From Pseudomonadota bacterium (lineage in GTDB: Bacteria; Pseudomonadota; Alphaproteobacteria; Rhizobiales; Aestuariivirgaceae): a stretch of 64,000 bases of DNA. The notes beneath the pieces were generated by a model. That model did not search any database. It was not told the origin of the DNA and saw only the letters and a program-made list of their open reading frames with translations. The position numbers and the translations under genes were made by a program. Shown piece by piece: positions 43,526-52,066 of this stretch (position 1 is the stretch's first letter; each line of letters starts with the position of its first letter). The stretch lies in contig JAIUNJ010000001.1 in NCBI GenBank assembly GCA_020161855.1, forward strand, positions 558,001-622,000. Direction: 5' to 3'.

Positions 43526-44560
43526 ATGAAATTTCTGAAAACGCTCGCAGTCTCGGCTGCGGCCATCGTGATGGGGGCAGGTGCTGCCCTTGCCGATGGC
43601 GAACTGAACATCTTCAACTGGGGCAACTACACCAGCCCCGAGATGATCAAGAAGTTCGAAGAGCAATACAAGGTCAAGGTGACGATCACCGATTATGACG
43701 CCAATGATACGGCTCTCGCCAAGGTGCGCGCCGGTGGCCATGGCTTTGATATTGTGGTTCCATCGGCGCATTACATGCCGATCTGGATCAAGGACGGCCT
43801 GCTGCTTGAATCGCGTCCGGACCAGATGGAAAACTTCAAGAATGTCGACGCGCGCTGGGCGAATGTCGACTGGGATCCGGGCCGTCACTACTCCGTGCCT
43901 TGGCAGTGGGGCCTGACAGGCGTGATCGTCGATACCTCGCTTTACAAGGGCGACATCAATACCTGGGGTTTGATTTTCGATCCGCCACCCGAACTGACCG
44001 GCAAGATCAATGTCGCTCCTGAAATGAACGACGTGATGTACTCGGCGATCAAATATCTGGGCGGCGAGTGGTGCACAACCGACAAGGACATGCTTCGGAA
44101 AGTGCGCGACAAGCTGGTTGAGGCCAAGCCGAAGTGGATCGCCATGGACTATGGCGTGATCGAGAAGTTTGCCAGCCGCGACTTCGGCGCCGCATTGTAT
44201 TGGAATGGTGCGGCCGTGCGCTCGCGCCAGGCCAATCCGGATGTGAAGTTCGGCTATCCGAAGGAAGGCTTCCCCTACTTCATGGATAGCGCTGCTATTC
44301 TCAAGGACGCCAAGAACGTCGAGAATGCCAAGCTCTTCCTGAACTTCATCATGGCGCCTGAGAATGCCGCCATGATCTCGAACTTCGCGAAGTACGCCAA
44401 CGGCATCAAGGGCTCCGAGCAATTCCTGGGCGATGATCTCAAGGATGCGCCTGAGCTGGTTGTGCCCAAGGAACTCGAATCCGCCGGCACATTCATCATG
44501 CTGTGTACGCCAGAAGTGATGGATCTCTATTCGAAGATCTGGACCGAAGTTCTCAAGTAA
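43526..44560 (+). CDS. Polyamine ABC transporter substrate-binding protein, copy 2
   Basis: A 344-residue paralog of the previous gene with its own signal peptide (MKFLKTLAVSAAAIVMGAGAALA) and the same opening [21 protein letters not shown]. The pocket differs: VPWQWGLTGVIVDTS replaces [15 protein letters not shown], and DIVVPSAHYMPIWI carries His for Asn. It ends the operon before a clear terminator. Whether both feed one permease pair needs binding data. Confidence 0.92.
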   Translation: MKFLKTLAVSAAAIVMGAGAALADGELNIFNWGNYTSPEMIKKFEEQYKVKVTITDYDANDTALAKVRAGGHGFDIVVPSAHYMPIWIKDGLLLESRPDQMENFKNVDARWANVDWDPGRHYSVPWQWGLTGVIVDTSLYKGDINTWGLIFDPPPELTGKINVAPEMNDVMYSAIKYLGGEWCTTDKDMLRKVRDKLVEAKPKWIAMDYGVIEKFASRDFGAALYWNGAAVRSRQANPDVKFGYPKEGFPYFMDSAAILKDAKNVENAKLFLNFIMAPENAAMISNFAKYANGIKGSEQFLGDDLKDAPELVVPKELESAGTFIMLCTPEVMDLYSKIWTEVLK

Positions 44561-44576
44561 AAATATGCCATCATGA

Positions 44577-44605
44577 AGCCCCGGCACACATGCCGGGGCT
44601 TTTTT
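44577..44605 (+). terminator. Rho-independent terminator of the pot operon
   Basis: AGCCCCGGCA / TGCCGGGGCT form a perfect 10-bp stem (44577-44586 and 44591-44600) with loop CACA, followed by five further T bases. This is the best intrinsic terminator in the window and closes the transporter operon. Confidence 0.92.
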
Positions 44606-44612
44606 CTTTGGA

Positions 44613-45827
44613 ATGCACGCCATGGCCTCTTATCGCAACTCGGATACGCCCCCACCCATCATGCAGGGATCACCGCCCGCACTTGTTCCGCCCCGGGCTG
44701 ACTGGGACCGCCCGCCCTGGAACCGATGGGCCTTCCAGCATATCCGCGAGCTTCTGCCGACGGCCGAGGTCTGGCGCGGTACAGGGCCGGTACGCGTGCT
44801 GCCCCGTGCCGACAAGGATTTTAGCGGACTCGCCGTCACCGGTGTTGATGGCGCGACGACGGATTTTGCCGGACTTCTCGACCAGACCTACACGGATGGT
44901 TTCCTGCTGCTCAAGGATGGCGCCATTGTCATCGAACAGTATTTCAATGGCATGGAGCCGCGCTCGCTGCATCTCTCGCAGAGTGTTGCCAAGTCATTCA
45001 CCGGGGCCGTTGCGGGCATCCTTGCGGGTCGTGGGCTTCTCGATGTGAATGCGCCCGTGACGGCCTATCTGCCCGAACTGGCGGAGACAGGATGGAAGGG
45101 AGCGTCCTTGCAGCATGTGCTCGACATGAGCACCGGCACACGTTTCAGCGAGGAATATACCGATCCCTATTCCGACATCGGCCAGGTCGATGTGGCTTCC
45201 GGCTGGAAGCCGATTCCGCCGGGGGCCGATCCCGCCTTCCGCTGGCCGCGCCACATGTGGGAGCTGATCACCGGGCTGCGCGACACGGAACGACCGCATG
45301 GCGATCTCTTTGTCTACCGCTCGATCGAGACAGATGTGCTGGCCTTCTGCATGGAGCGGGTTACCGGCAAGCGCCTGCCGCAGATCATGTCGGAAGAGCT
45401 GTGGCAGAAGATGGGTGCCGAGGAGAGCGCCTGCTTCGCGGTTGATTCCGCCGGCTATGCACTGGCGGATGGCGGCCTCAATGCTTCGCTGCGTGACTAT
45501 GGCCGCTTCGGTCAACTGATGCTCGAGAACGGCGGCGGCATCATCCCGGCCGGCTGGGTTGAAGCGACGCGGAACGGCAATCACGCCATCTTCAGGGCGC
45601 CCTATACAGTGACGCTGCCGCAGGGCGCTTATCGTAACCAGTTCTGGATCGAGGATCCGGTGTCGCGCGCGCTCTATTGCCGTGGTGTGTTCGGCCAGAT
45701 GATCTACGTCAACTGGCAGCACAGGCTTGTGGCGGTGAAGCTTTCAAGCTGGCCTGATTTCCTGAATGCCGGCTTCACGACCGCAACAATGGCCGGGATC
45801 AACCGGATCGCGGAAGCACTGGCCTGA
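44613..45827 (+). CDS. Serine hydrolase of the class C beta-lactamase fold (NylB-like)
   Basis: A 404-residue protein with the SxxK motif in SVAKSFTGAVAG (about residue 127), YRSIETD as the Tyr-x-Ser/Asn element, and no signal peptide. The cytoplasmic location and the style of HLSQSVAKSFTG and DVNAPVTAYLPEL resemble 6-aminohexanoate-dimer hydrolase and esterase-type members rather than true beta-lactamases. An ATG at 44622 is an alternative start. It follows the pot terminator, so it is a separate unit. Confidence 0.87.
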   Translation: MHAMASYRNSDTPPPIMQGSPPALVPPRADWDRPPWNRWAFQHIRELLPTAEVWRGTGPVRVLPRADKDFSGLAVTGVDGATTDFAGLLDQTYTDGFLLLKDGAIVIEQYFNGMEPRSLHLSQSVAKSFTGAVAGILAGRGLLDVNAPVTAYLPELAETGWKGASLQHVLDMSTGTRFSEEYTDPYSDIGQVDVASGWKPIPPGADPAFRWPRHMWELITGLRDTERPHGDLFVYRSIETDVLAFCMERVTGKRLPQIMSEELWQKMGAEESACFAVDSAGYALADGGLNASLRDYGRFGQLMLENGGGIIPAGWVEATRNGNHAIFRAPYTVTLPQGAYRNQFWIEDPVSRALYCRGVFGQMIYVNWQHRLVAVKLSSWPDFLNAGFTTATMAGINRIAEALA

Positions 45828-45837
45828 AAGCTCAGGC
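45822..45837. terminator. Hairpin spanning two convergent stop codons
   Basis: GCCTGA / TCAGGC with loop AAGC holds the TGA of the serine hydrolase and the stop of the diguanylate cyclase on the other strand. It has no T-tract. Same layout as 13690-13707 and 16207-16221. Confidence 0.4.
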
Positions 45838-47034
45838 AGACTGGGCGGCGAGGTGGATGCCGGCTGCCGCCGGCACGGTCCGAACGGGCCGTGGCCGCTT
45901 CAGTTCATTGAAGTGAACGGCGCAGCCGCGCCCGCGGGCCTTGGCCTCATAGAGTGCGAGATCGGCTTCACGGAGCATGACCGTGCTGGGTGGTGCCAGC
46001 TTGCTGAAGCTCGAGACACCAACGCTGGCACCTACCAGCAAGGTGCCCGAACCGAAGGCAATCGGCAAGGAGAGCTCGGCGATGATCCTCTGGGCGAGAT
46101 TCAGTGCATCGTGATTGCTGCCATCACAGACGAGCGCGAACTCGTCGCCACCCAAACGGGCCAACAGGGTGCTGTGGCCAGCCGTGGTGACGAGGCGCCG
46201 GGCAACGGTCTTGAGCAGATAATCGCCGGCGGCGTGGCCCATGGTGTCATTGACGGCCTTGAAGCCATCGAGATCGACCAGCAACACATGTAGATTGCCG
46301 GTCCATACGCCTTCGTCGATGGCCTGCATGCGCTCATCGAAATAGCGGCGGTTGCGCAGTTCAGTGAGTGGATCGACGGTAGCGAGCCTGCGGATCTCGG
46401 CTTCGCTGGCGGCCAGATTGCGGTTGAGACGCTCGCTCTTGCGGAGCTGCCACAACAGCAGGATGGCGCCCAGGAAGATGGTGATGAGGAAGAGGTGAAG
46501 CAGGTGGTTCACGCCGCCAAGCGCCTTGCGCAGCATCACCGTCGTATCCGTGGCTCGGTTATAGAGTTCGGTGTAGGAATCGTCGGTCATCGCGCTGATT
46601 TCCAGGGATGTCTTGTTCAGCGTGGTTTCGATCCTTGCCAGCGCCGCGTGGTCGCCCGGTTGCAAGCCTTGGACAATGGTATCGATGTCCTTCAGATCCC
46701 GTGAGAGGGCACCGAGTGTCTCCTCATAGCGCTTGAGGGCATCAATGCGCGGGCGGACGAAACGCTTGTATTCGGTGTTCACGCGTGCCCAGAGAAGATC
46801 GAAGGCCAGCAGCATCTGGTCGCGGCCGGCGGTGGGCGCTGCATGCACCACGCCCGCCGCCTGCACACGAAACTGCAGCAGTTCCTTTTCGAGACGCGTT
46901 AGCTCGGCGAGCTGCGTCGTATAGAATGTGGTGTCGGTCGAAAGGCCGCGCACATTCACCAGATCGTTCTTCACCATGGCGAAAAGGGCCGTGGCAACGA
47001 GCGCAAAGGCGATATATCTGAAGCCTTTCAGCAT
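45832..47034 (-). CDS. Membrane-bound diguanylate cyclase (GGDEF)
   Basis: A 400-residue protein. An N-terminal helix (about 5-22) and a second helix (about 183-203) frame a helical periplasmic sensor of 160 residues rich in heptads (ELTRLEKELLQFRVQAAGV). The GGDEF domain follows, with VDPLTELRNRRYFDERM, LLVDLDGFKAVNDTMGHAAGDYLL, and ARLGGDEFALV. The catalytic motif is intact, but the RxxD inhibitory site that usually precedes it by five residues is missing, so product feedback may be absent. It follows a periplasmic protein gene by eight bases. Confidence 0.92.
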   Translation of the reverse strand: MLKGFRYIAFALVATALFAMVKNDLVNVRGLSTDTTFYTTQLAELTRLEKELLQFRVQAAGVVHAAPTAGRDQMLLAFDLLWARVNTEYKRFVRPRIDALKRYEETLGALSRDLKDIDTIVQGLQPGDHAALARIETTLNKTSLEISAMTDDSYTELYNRATDTTVMLRKALGGVNHLLHLFLITIFLGAILLLWQLRKSERLNRNLAASEAEIRRLATVDPLTELRNRRYFDERMQAIDEGVWTGNLHVLLVDLDGFKAVNDTMGHAAGDYLLKTVARRLVTTAGHSTLLARLGGDEFALVCDGSNHDALNLAQRIIAELSLPIAFGSGTLLVGASVGVSSFSKLAPPSTVMLREADLALYEAKARGRGCAVHFNELKRPRPVRTVPAAAGIHLAAQSA

Positions 47035-47042
47035 GATGGCGA

Positions 47043-47522
47043 TCAGTTGAACTCGATCGACTTCACCTGCCAGACACTGCGGGCTTCATAGACCGTGTCC
47101 TGGAGTTCTGGGTGTTTGCTGGCGGGATAGATGATCCAGGCCGGGCCCTTGTCACGCACCGAGAGCTTCTGGCCGTCGATTTCCGTGGCGAGGACGACAT
47201 CATACTTGAGGAAATCTTCGGTGGGCACATCCATGGTATAGCCATCTAGTGCCGCGATCTTGGCGTTTTCAGCCTTGGTGCCGAGATGCTTCATGAGATC
47301 GCGCAGGAGAATGCCGCGCACCTTGTGCTGCTCGGATCCCATGACGAAGATAGACGTGGAGATTTCCACTTCGCCGATCTGGTGAACCAGTTCAGGAGCG
47401 AGTGTGACCGGTGCCTCGCCGGAGATGTTCGCATTGACAGGAAAGGCCTGCTCGACGGCGAAAGCCGGAGCGGCAAAAACCACGCCAAGCATCAGCGCTG
47501 CAGCACACAGTGTCCTTTTCAT
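47043..47522 (-). CDS. Periplasmic sulfite-oxidase-fold-like protein, likely sensor partner
   Basis: A 159-residue exported protein (signal peptide MKRTLCAAALMLGVVFAAPAFA). The mature chain resembles the molybdopterin-binding domain of sulfite-oxidase-like proteins (GILLRDLMKHLG, KIAALDGYTMDVP, VLATEIDGQKLSVRDKGPAWIIYP) but has no Cys to hold molybdenum, so it should not be a catalytic molybdoenzyme. GGGAGG lies five bases before the ATG at 47522. It is eight bases upstream of the diguanylate cyclase and may bind a ligand for its sensor domain. Confidence 0.75.
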   Translation of the reverse strand: MKRTLCAAALMLGVVFAAPAFAVEQAFPVNANISGEAPVTLAPELVHQIGEVEISTSIFVMGSEQHKVRGILLRDLMKHLGTKAENAKIAALDGYTMDVPTEDFLKYDVVLATEIDGQKLSVRDKGPAWIIYPASKHPELQDTVYEARSVWQVKSIEFN

Positions 47523-47621
47523 CATTACCTCCCAGGATATACAACGAGGAGGCGAATACACCCTCTGGTGCTTGCTCTAGGCGTAGATGGCCGCTCAAAT
47601 TTTAATAAACGGACCGAATTT

Positions 47622-49526
47622 CTAGGGCGTGGTTAAATCTTCCTTAGCGCGCAGAAAGGCGATGATGGCATCGGCGGCTTCCTCGGGTTTGTGCAGGCCC
47701 GTGTCGATCCGCAGCTCGGGCTTCTCGGGTGCTTCATAGGGCGAGGAGATGCCGGTAAAATTCTTGATGTCCCCCCGGCGTGCCTTGGCATAGAGGCCCT
47801 TGACGTCGCGCCTTTCGGCCTCGGCCAGGCTGGTGTCCACAAAGATCTCGGCAAAATCCGCACCGATGCGCTCGCGGGCCATGAGGCGCTCGGCCTTGAA
47901 CGGCGAAATGAAGGACACAAGTACAATCAAGCCAGCGTCGGCCATGAGCTTGGCGACCTCGGCGACGCGGCGGATATTCTCCACGCGGTCGGCATCGGTG
48001 AAGCCCAGATCGCGGTTGAGGCCGTGGCGGACATTGTCGCCATCAAGAAGATAGGTAAGGCGGCCTTCGGCATGGAGTTTCTTTTCCACCAGATTGGCGA
48101 TGGTCGACTTGCCAGCTCCCGAAAGCCCGGTGAACCAGAGCACGGCTGGCTGCTGCTTGAGAAGGTGCGCGCGTGAGACCTTGTTCACGTCGGTGGCCTG
48201 CCAGTGGATGTTGGCGGCGCGACGGAGCGCAAAGGTGATCAGCCCCATGCCAACGGTATTGTTGGTGAAGCGGTCAATGATGATGAAGGAGCCCAGGGCC
48301 TTGTTTTGACGATAGGGGGCGAAGGCGAGCGGCGTATCGAGTTCGAGCACGCAGGTGCCGATCTCGTTCAGCGCCAGTGTCTTGGCGGCCACGTGCTCGA
48401 GCGTGTTGACGTTGACCTTGAACTTGATCTTGTCGAGCGTGCCGCTCACCGACTTGGTGGCCGACTTGATGATGTAGGGGCGGCCGGGCAGCATCTCGGA
48501 ATCGCCCATCCAAAGCACCTGGGCCTCGAACTGATCCGAGACTTCGACCGGAGCCGCACCGGCACACAGCACATCTCCACGGCTGACGTCGATCTCATCC
48601 TTGAGCGTGATGGTGACGGCCTGTTCGGCAAACGCCTCTTCGAGGTCGCCGTCAAAGGTGACGATGCGCTCAACGATGGACTGGCGCGCCGAAGGCAACA
48701 CCTTGAGGGCATCGCCCTTCTTCACGCGCCCGCTGGCGATGGTGCCGGCGAAGCCACGGAAATTCTGGTCCGGGCGTGAGACCCACTGCACCGGCATGCG
48801 GAACGGGCCGTCAACAGCAGTGCTGCCGACGGGAACGGTTTCGAGATGTGCCATCAATGTGGCCCCTCGATACCAGGGCATGTTGGCAGAGCGCTCGATC
48901 ATGTTGTCGCCCGCAAGCGCCGACACCGGAATGACGGTGACATTCTCCGCGCCAAGACCCTTGGCGAAGCTGCGATAGTCTGACTCGATCTTCTCGAAAG
49001 TCTCGCGCGAATAGCCAACGAGATCCATCTTGTTGACGGCCACGACAAGCTGGCTGATGCCGAGAAGCGTGCAGATGAAGGTGTGGCGGCGCGTCTGGGT
49101 GAGAACGCCCCTGCGGGCATCGATGAGGATGATGGCGAGATCGGCAGTCGATGCGCCGGTTGCCATGTTGCGGGTGTATTGTTCGTGGCCGGGTGTATCG
49201 GCAACGATGAACTTGCGGCGCGACGTGGTGAAGGCGCGATAGGCGACGTCGATGGTGATGCCCTGTTCGCGCTCGGCGGCAAGGCCGTCGACGAGGAGGG
49301 CGAAATCGAGGTTGCCGCCCTGCGTGCCCAGCTTCTTCGAGTCGGCCTCGAGGGCCGAAAGCTGATCCTCGAAGAGCATCTTCGATTCATAGAGCAGGCG
49401 GCCGATGAGGGTCGACTTGCCGTCATCGACGGAGCCGCAGGTGATGAAGCGGAGCAGGTCCTTGTTCTCCTGCGACTGCAGGAAAGCCTCGACGTCGCCA
49501 CCGGTGAATTCAACAAAGCGCGTCAT
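47622..49526 (-). CDS. cysN: Bifunctional sulfate adenylyltransferase subunit 1 / adenylylsulfate kinase
   Basis: A 634-residue CysN-CysC fusion (NodQ type). The GTPase part has [25 protein letters not shown] and NKMDLVGYS; two beta-barrel domains follow. The kinase domain begins at about residue 455 with [18 protein letters not shown] and [16 protein letters not shown]. With CysD it makes APS and then PAPS from sulfate. It overlaps the cysD gene by one base. The fusion is common in alphaproteobacteria. Confidence 0.96.
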   Translation of the reverse strand: MTRFVEFTGGDVEAFLQSQENKDLLRFITCGSVDDGKSTLIGRLLYESKMLFEDQLSALEADSKKLGTQGGNLDFALLVDGLAAEREQGITIDVAYRAFTTSRRKFIVADTPGHEQYTRNMATGASTADLAIILIDARRGVLTQTRRHTFICTLLGISQLVVAVNKMDLVGYSRETFEKIESDYRSFAKGLGAENVTVIPVSALAGDNMIERSANMPWYRGATLMAHLETVPVGSTAVDGPFRMPVQWVSRPDQNFRGFAGTIASGRVKKGDALKVLPSARQSIVERIVTFDGDLEEAFAEQAVTITLKDEIDVSRGDVLCAGAAPVEVSDQFEAQVLWMGDSEMLPGRPYIIKSATKSVSGTLDKIKFKVNVNTLEHVAAKTLALNEIGTCVLELDTPLAFAPYRQNKALGSFIIIDRFTNNTVGMGLITFALRRAANIHWQATDVNKVSRAHLLKQQPAVLWFTGLSGAGKSTIANLVEKKLHAEGRLTYLLDGDNVRHGLNRDLGFTDADRVENIRRVAEVAKLMADAGLIVLVSFISPFKAERLMARERIGADFAEIFVDTSLAEAERRDVKGLYAKARRGDIKNFTGISSPYEAPEKPELRIDTGLHKPEEAADAIIAFLRAKEDLTTP

Positions 49527-50656
49527 CAGAAATAGCCCTCCTGCTTCTTCTTCTCCATGGAGGCGGCCTGATCCTTGTCGATGACGCGACCCTGACGCTC
49601 AGATGACGTGGCGACCAGCATTTCCTCGACGATGTCGAGCAGGTTTTCGGCATCGGAGTCGATGCCGCCGGTCAGCGGATAGCAGCCGAGGGTGCGGAAG
49701 CGGACCTTGCGCATCTCGGGCGTTTCGCCGGGCAGGAGGCGCATGCGATCGTCATCGACCAGGATGATCTGACCATCGCGCCAGACCACGGGGCGCTCCT
49801 TGGCGAAATAGAGCGGAACGATGGGGATGTTCTCGCGGTGGATATATTGCCAGACGTCGAGCTCGGTCCAGTTGGAGAGCGGGAAGACGCGGATCGATTC
49901 ACCCTTGTTCTTGCGCGCATTGTAGAGATTCCACAGTTCCGGGCGCTGGTTCTTGGGATCCCAGCGATGCTTGGAGTCGCGGAAGGAGAAGATGCGTTCC
50001 TTGGCGCGCGACTTTTCCTCGTCGCGGCGGGCCCCGCCGAAAGCGGCATCGAAGCCGAACTTGTCGATGGCCTGCTTCAGGCCTTCGGTCTTCATGATGT
50101 GGGTGTGAAGCTGCGAGCCGTGATCGAAGGGATTGATGTCCTTCTCGATGCCTTCCGGGTTCACATAGACGAGAAGATCGAGGCCATAGCGCTTCGGGAT
50201 CTCGTCGCGCATGGTGTACATGTCGCGGAACTTCCAGCGCGTATCGACATGGAGCAGCGGGAAGGGCGGCTTGGCGGGATAGAAAGCCTTCAAGGCCAGG
50301 TGCAGCATCACTGCCGAGTCCTTGCCGATGGAATAGAGCATCACCGGCTTTTCGCATTCCGCCGCGACTTCACGGATGATGTGGATCGATTCCGCTTCCA
50401 GCCGGTCAAGATGGGTGAAGGCCTTGCCTGCCCTGGCGGCGGGTGTTGCGGCTGGCGGAGCCACAGCAGCAGCCGAAGCCGCCATGAAACCGCGGACCTT
50501 TTCCAGGGTGCGGGTTGAGGGCGAGCGGCCCTTGCGCAGGTCGAAAACGAAATTAGGGTCGCCCAGGGCCTGTTTGCCGAAGGCGGAAGCTTCCAAGGAT
50601 TTTTCCTTCAGAAACTGCTCGATCTGGGTGAGAAACGTCTGCGCAAGCGTGTCCAT
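49526..50656 (-). CDS. cysD: Sulfate adenylyltransferase subunit 2 with N-terminal DNA-binding-like extension
   Basis: A 376-residue protein. Residues 80-376 are standard Cys[19 protein letters not shown] start, the PP-loop [35 protein letters not shown] and [16 protein letters not shown]. Residues 1-58 are extra and resemble small alphaproteobacterial helix-turn-helix proteins ([42 protein letters not shown]), joined by an Ala/Pro-rich linker ([18 protein letters not shown]). An ATG at 50485 could give a near-normal CysD, but the frame is continuous to 50656. Typical CysD is about 300 residues. Confidence 0.93.
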   Translation of the reverse strand: MDTLAQTFLTQIEQFLKEKSLEASAFGKQALGDPNFVFDLRKGRSPSTRTLEKVRGFMAASAAAVAPPAATPAARAGKAFTHLDRLEAESIHIIREVAAECEKPVMLYSIGKDSAVMLHLALKAFYPAKPPFPLLHVDTRWKFRDMYTMRDEIPKRYGLDLLVYVNPEGIEKDINPFDHGSQLHTHIMKTEGLKQAIDKFGFDAAFGGARRDEEKSRAKERIFSFRDSKHRWDPKNQRPELWNLYNARKNKGESIRVFPLSNWTELDVWQYIHRENIPIVPLYFAKERPVVWRDGQIILVDDDRMRLLPGETPEMRKVRFRTLGCYPLTGGIDSDAENLLDIVEEMLVATSSERQGRVIDKDQAASMEKKKQEGYF

Positions 50657-50737
50657 TCCGGCCGAATGGCTGAGAAAATCTTAAGTGTCAAACGGAAATA
50701 TCCTATAACTGGCCAGCTCTACCATCGAGGCGAATGC

Positions 50738-52009
50738 CTAATATAGGTTACTTCCTTCGTCAGTGGACTGTCCGCTTTCTTCCGTGGCAGCTGGCTTGGC
50801 CTTCTTCTTGCTGCCGGTGCCGACGCGTTCGATCAGTTCCTCGGTCGGGTAGGAGTCGGCGGGCATGCCCAGCTTCAGCTGCTGGTCCTTGACCGCGGCG
50901 CGCGTTCCGGCGCCGATCTTGCCGTCGACCTTGCCCACGTCATAGCCAAGGTCCTGCAGCTTCTGCTGGAGCAGGCGGATCTGGTCATAGCTGAGATGTT
51001 CAACGGGGGCGCGGCCGGGGCTGACGGCAGGCGCACCGCCGATCCGGGTGGCGAGATAGGCCGCGGTCGTCGAATAGACGAGGCTCTCGTTCCACTTGAG
51101 ATAGGCAGAGGTGAAGTTCTCATAGGCCAGGAAGGCCGGGCCATTGCGCCCCATGGGCAGGAGCAGGGCGGCCGGGAAACCATCACCCTTGATGGGGCTG
51201 CCGTTCACCTGGGTAACACCCCATTCCGACCACTGGCTGCGCGGATGCCTGATGGCGATATCGGCCTCTTCCCATGGCAGTTTTGCCGGGACCTTCACTT
51301 CCTGCAACCAGGGTTCACCGGGCTGCCAGCCATGCTTGCGCAGCAGGTTGGCGGTCGAGGCCAGGACATCGGGGATGGAATTGCGCAGGTCGCGCTTGCC
51401 ATCGCCGTCATAGTCGACGGCGCTTTCATCATAGTCATAGGCCATGAACTGGGTCTGGCCGATTTCGCCGGCCCAGGCGCCCTTGAATTCGTCGCGGCGC
51501 AGGTCGCCCTTGCTGAGGAGATCCAGCGCCGCGATGAGCTGTGGCCGGAACTTTTCGGGGCGGCGGCAATCCCAGGCGAGGGTGGCCAGGGCCCTGATCG
51601 TATCGAAATCGCCCGTGGTCGCGCCGAAATCGGTTTCCAGCGCCCAGAAGGCGACGATCACCGGGGCGGGCACGCCGAATTCCTTGTTGATGCGGTCAAA
51701 GAGCGCTTTGTGCTTCTGCACCAGAGCCTGGCCCTGCTTGAGACGATAGCTGGAGATCATCTTCTTCTGGAAGTCGAGGAAGCTGTCCGAGAAGATGTTC
51801 TGCGCGCGGTCGCGCTTGATGATGGCGGGATCGTATTCAATGCCATCAAGGGCGCGGACCGATTTTTCCGGCACACCCTTGGCGATCGCCTCAGCCTCCA
51901 TCGACTTGATGAAGCTGTCAAAGCCCGCGGCGGTGTTGCCGCAATCGGCGGCGAGAGCCGGTGATGCCAGTGCGAGGGCGAGGCCCGCCGATGCCAGCAG
52001 AATGCGCAT
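50738..52009 (-). CDS. Lytic murein transglycosylase (MltB family) with peptidoglycan-binding domain
   Basis: A 423-residue exported protein (signal MRILLASAGLALALASPALA, cut before ADCGN). The SLT-type catalytic Glu is in FWALETDFGATTG, and GAWAGEIGQTQFMAYDY is the MltB substrate-binding signature. A PG-binding_1 domain follows at about 345-395 (QKLQDLGYDVGKVDGKIGAGTRAAVKDQQ). The tail is Lys/Ser-rich. It cleaves glycan strands to 1,6-anhydro products. Signal type I rather than lipoprotein, as no lipobox Cys is seen. Confidence 0.93.
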   Translation of the reverse strand: MRILLASAGLALALASPALAADCGNTAAGFDSFIKSMEAEAIAKGVPEKSVRALDGIEYDPAIIKRDRAQNIFSDSFLDFQKKMISSYRLKQGQALVQKHKALFDRINKEFGVPAPVIVAFWALETDFGATTGDFDTIRALATLAWDCRRPEKFRPQLIAALDLLSKGDLRRDEFKGAWAGEIGQTQFMAYDYDESAVDYDGDGKRDLRNSIPDVLASTANLLRKHGWQPGEPWLQEVKVPAKLPWEEADIAIRHPRSQWSEWGVTQVNGSPIKGDGFPAALLLPMGRNGPAFLAYENFTSAYLKWNESLVYSTTAAYLATRIGGAPAVSPGRAPVEHLSYDQIRLLQQKLQDLGYDVGKVDGKIGAGTRAAVKDQQLKLGMPADSYPTEELIERVGTGSKKKAKPAATEESGQSTDEGSNLY

Positions 52010-52066
52010 TTTGATCTCCGAATCTTGCCCCGACCGGCCAACGGGTAGGCCGGGACTTCGGCAAGA

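Noticed and set aside
42530..44623. A 697-codon open frame on the minus strand across both polyamine-binding genes
   Set aside because: It is antisense to two well-supported exported proteins, has no family resemblance and exists because high-GC genes leave the opposite frame open.
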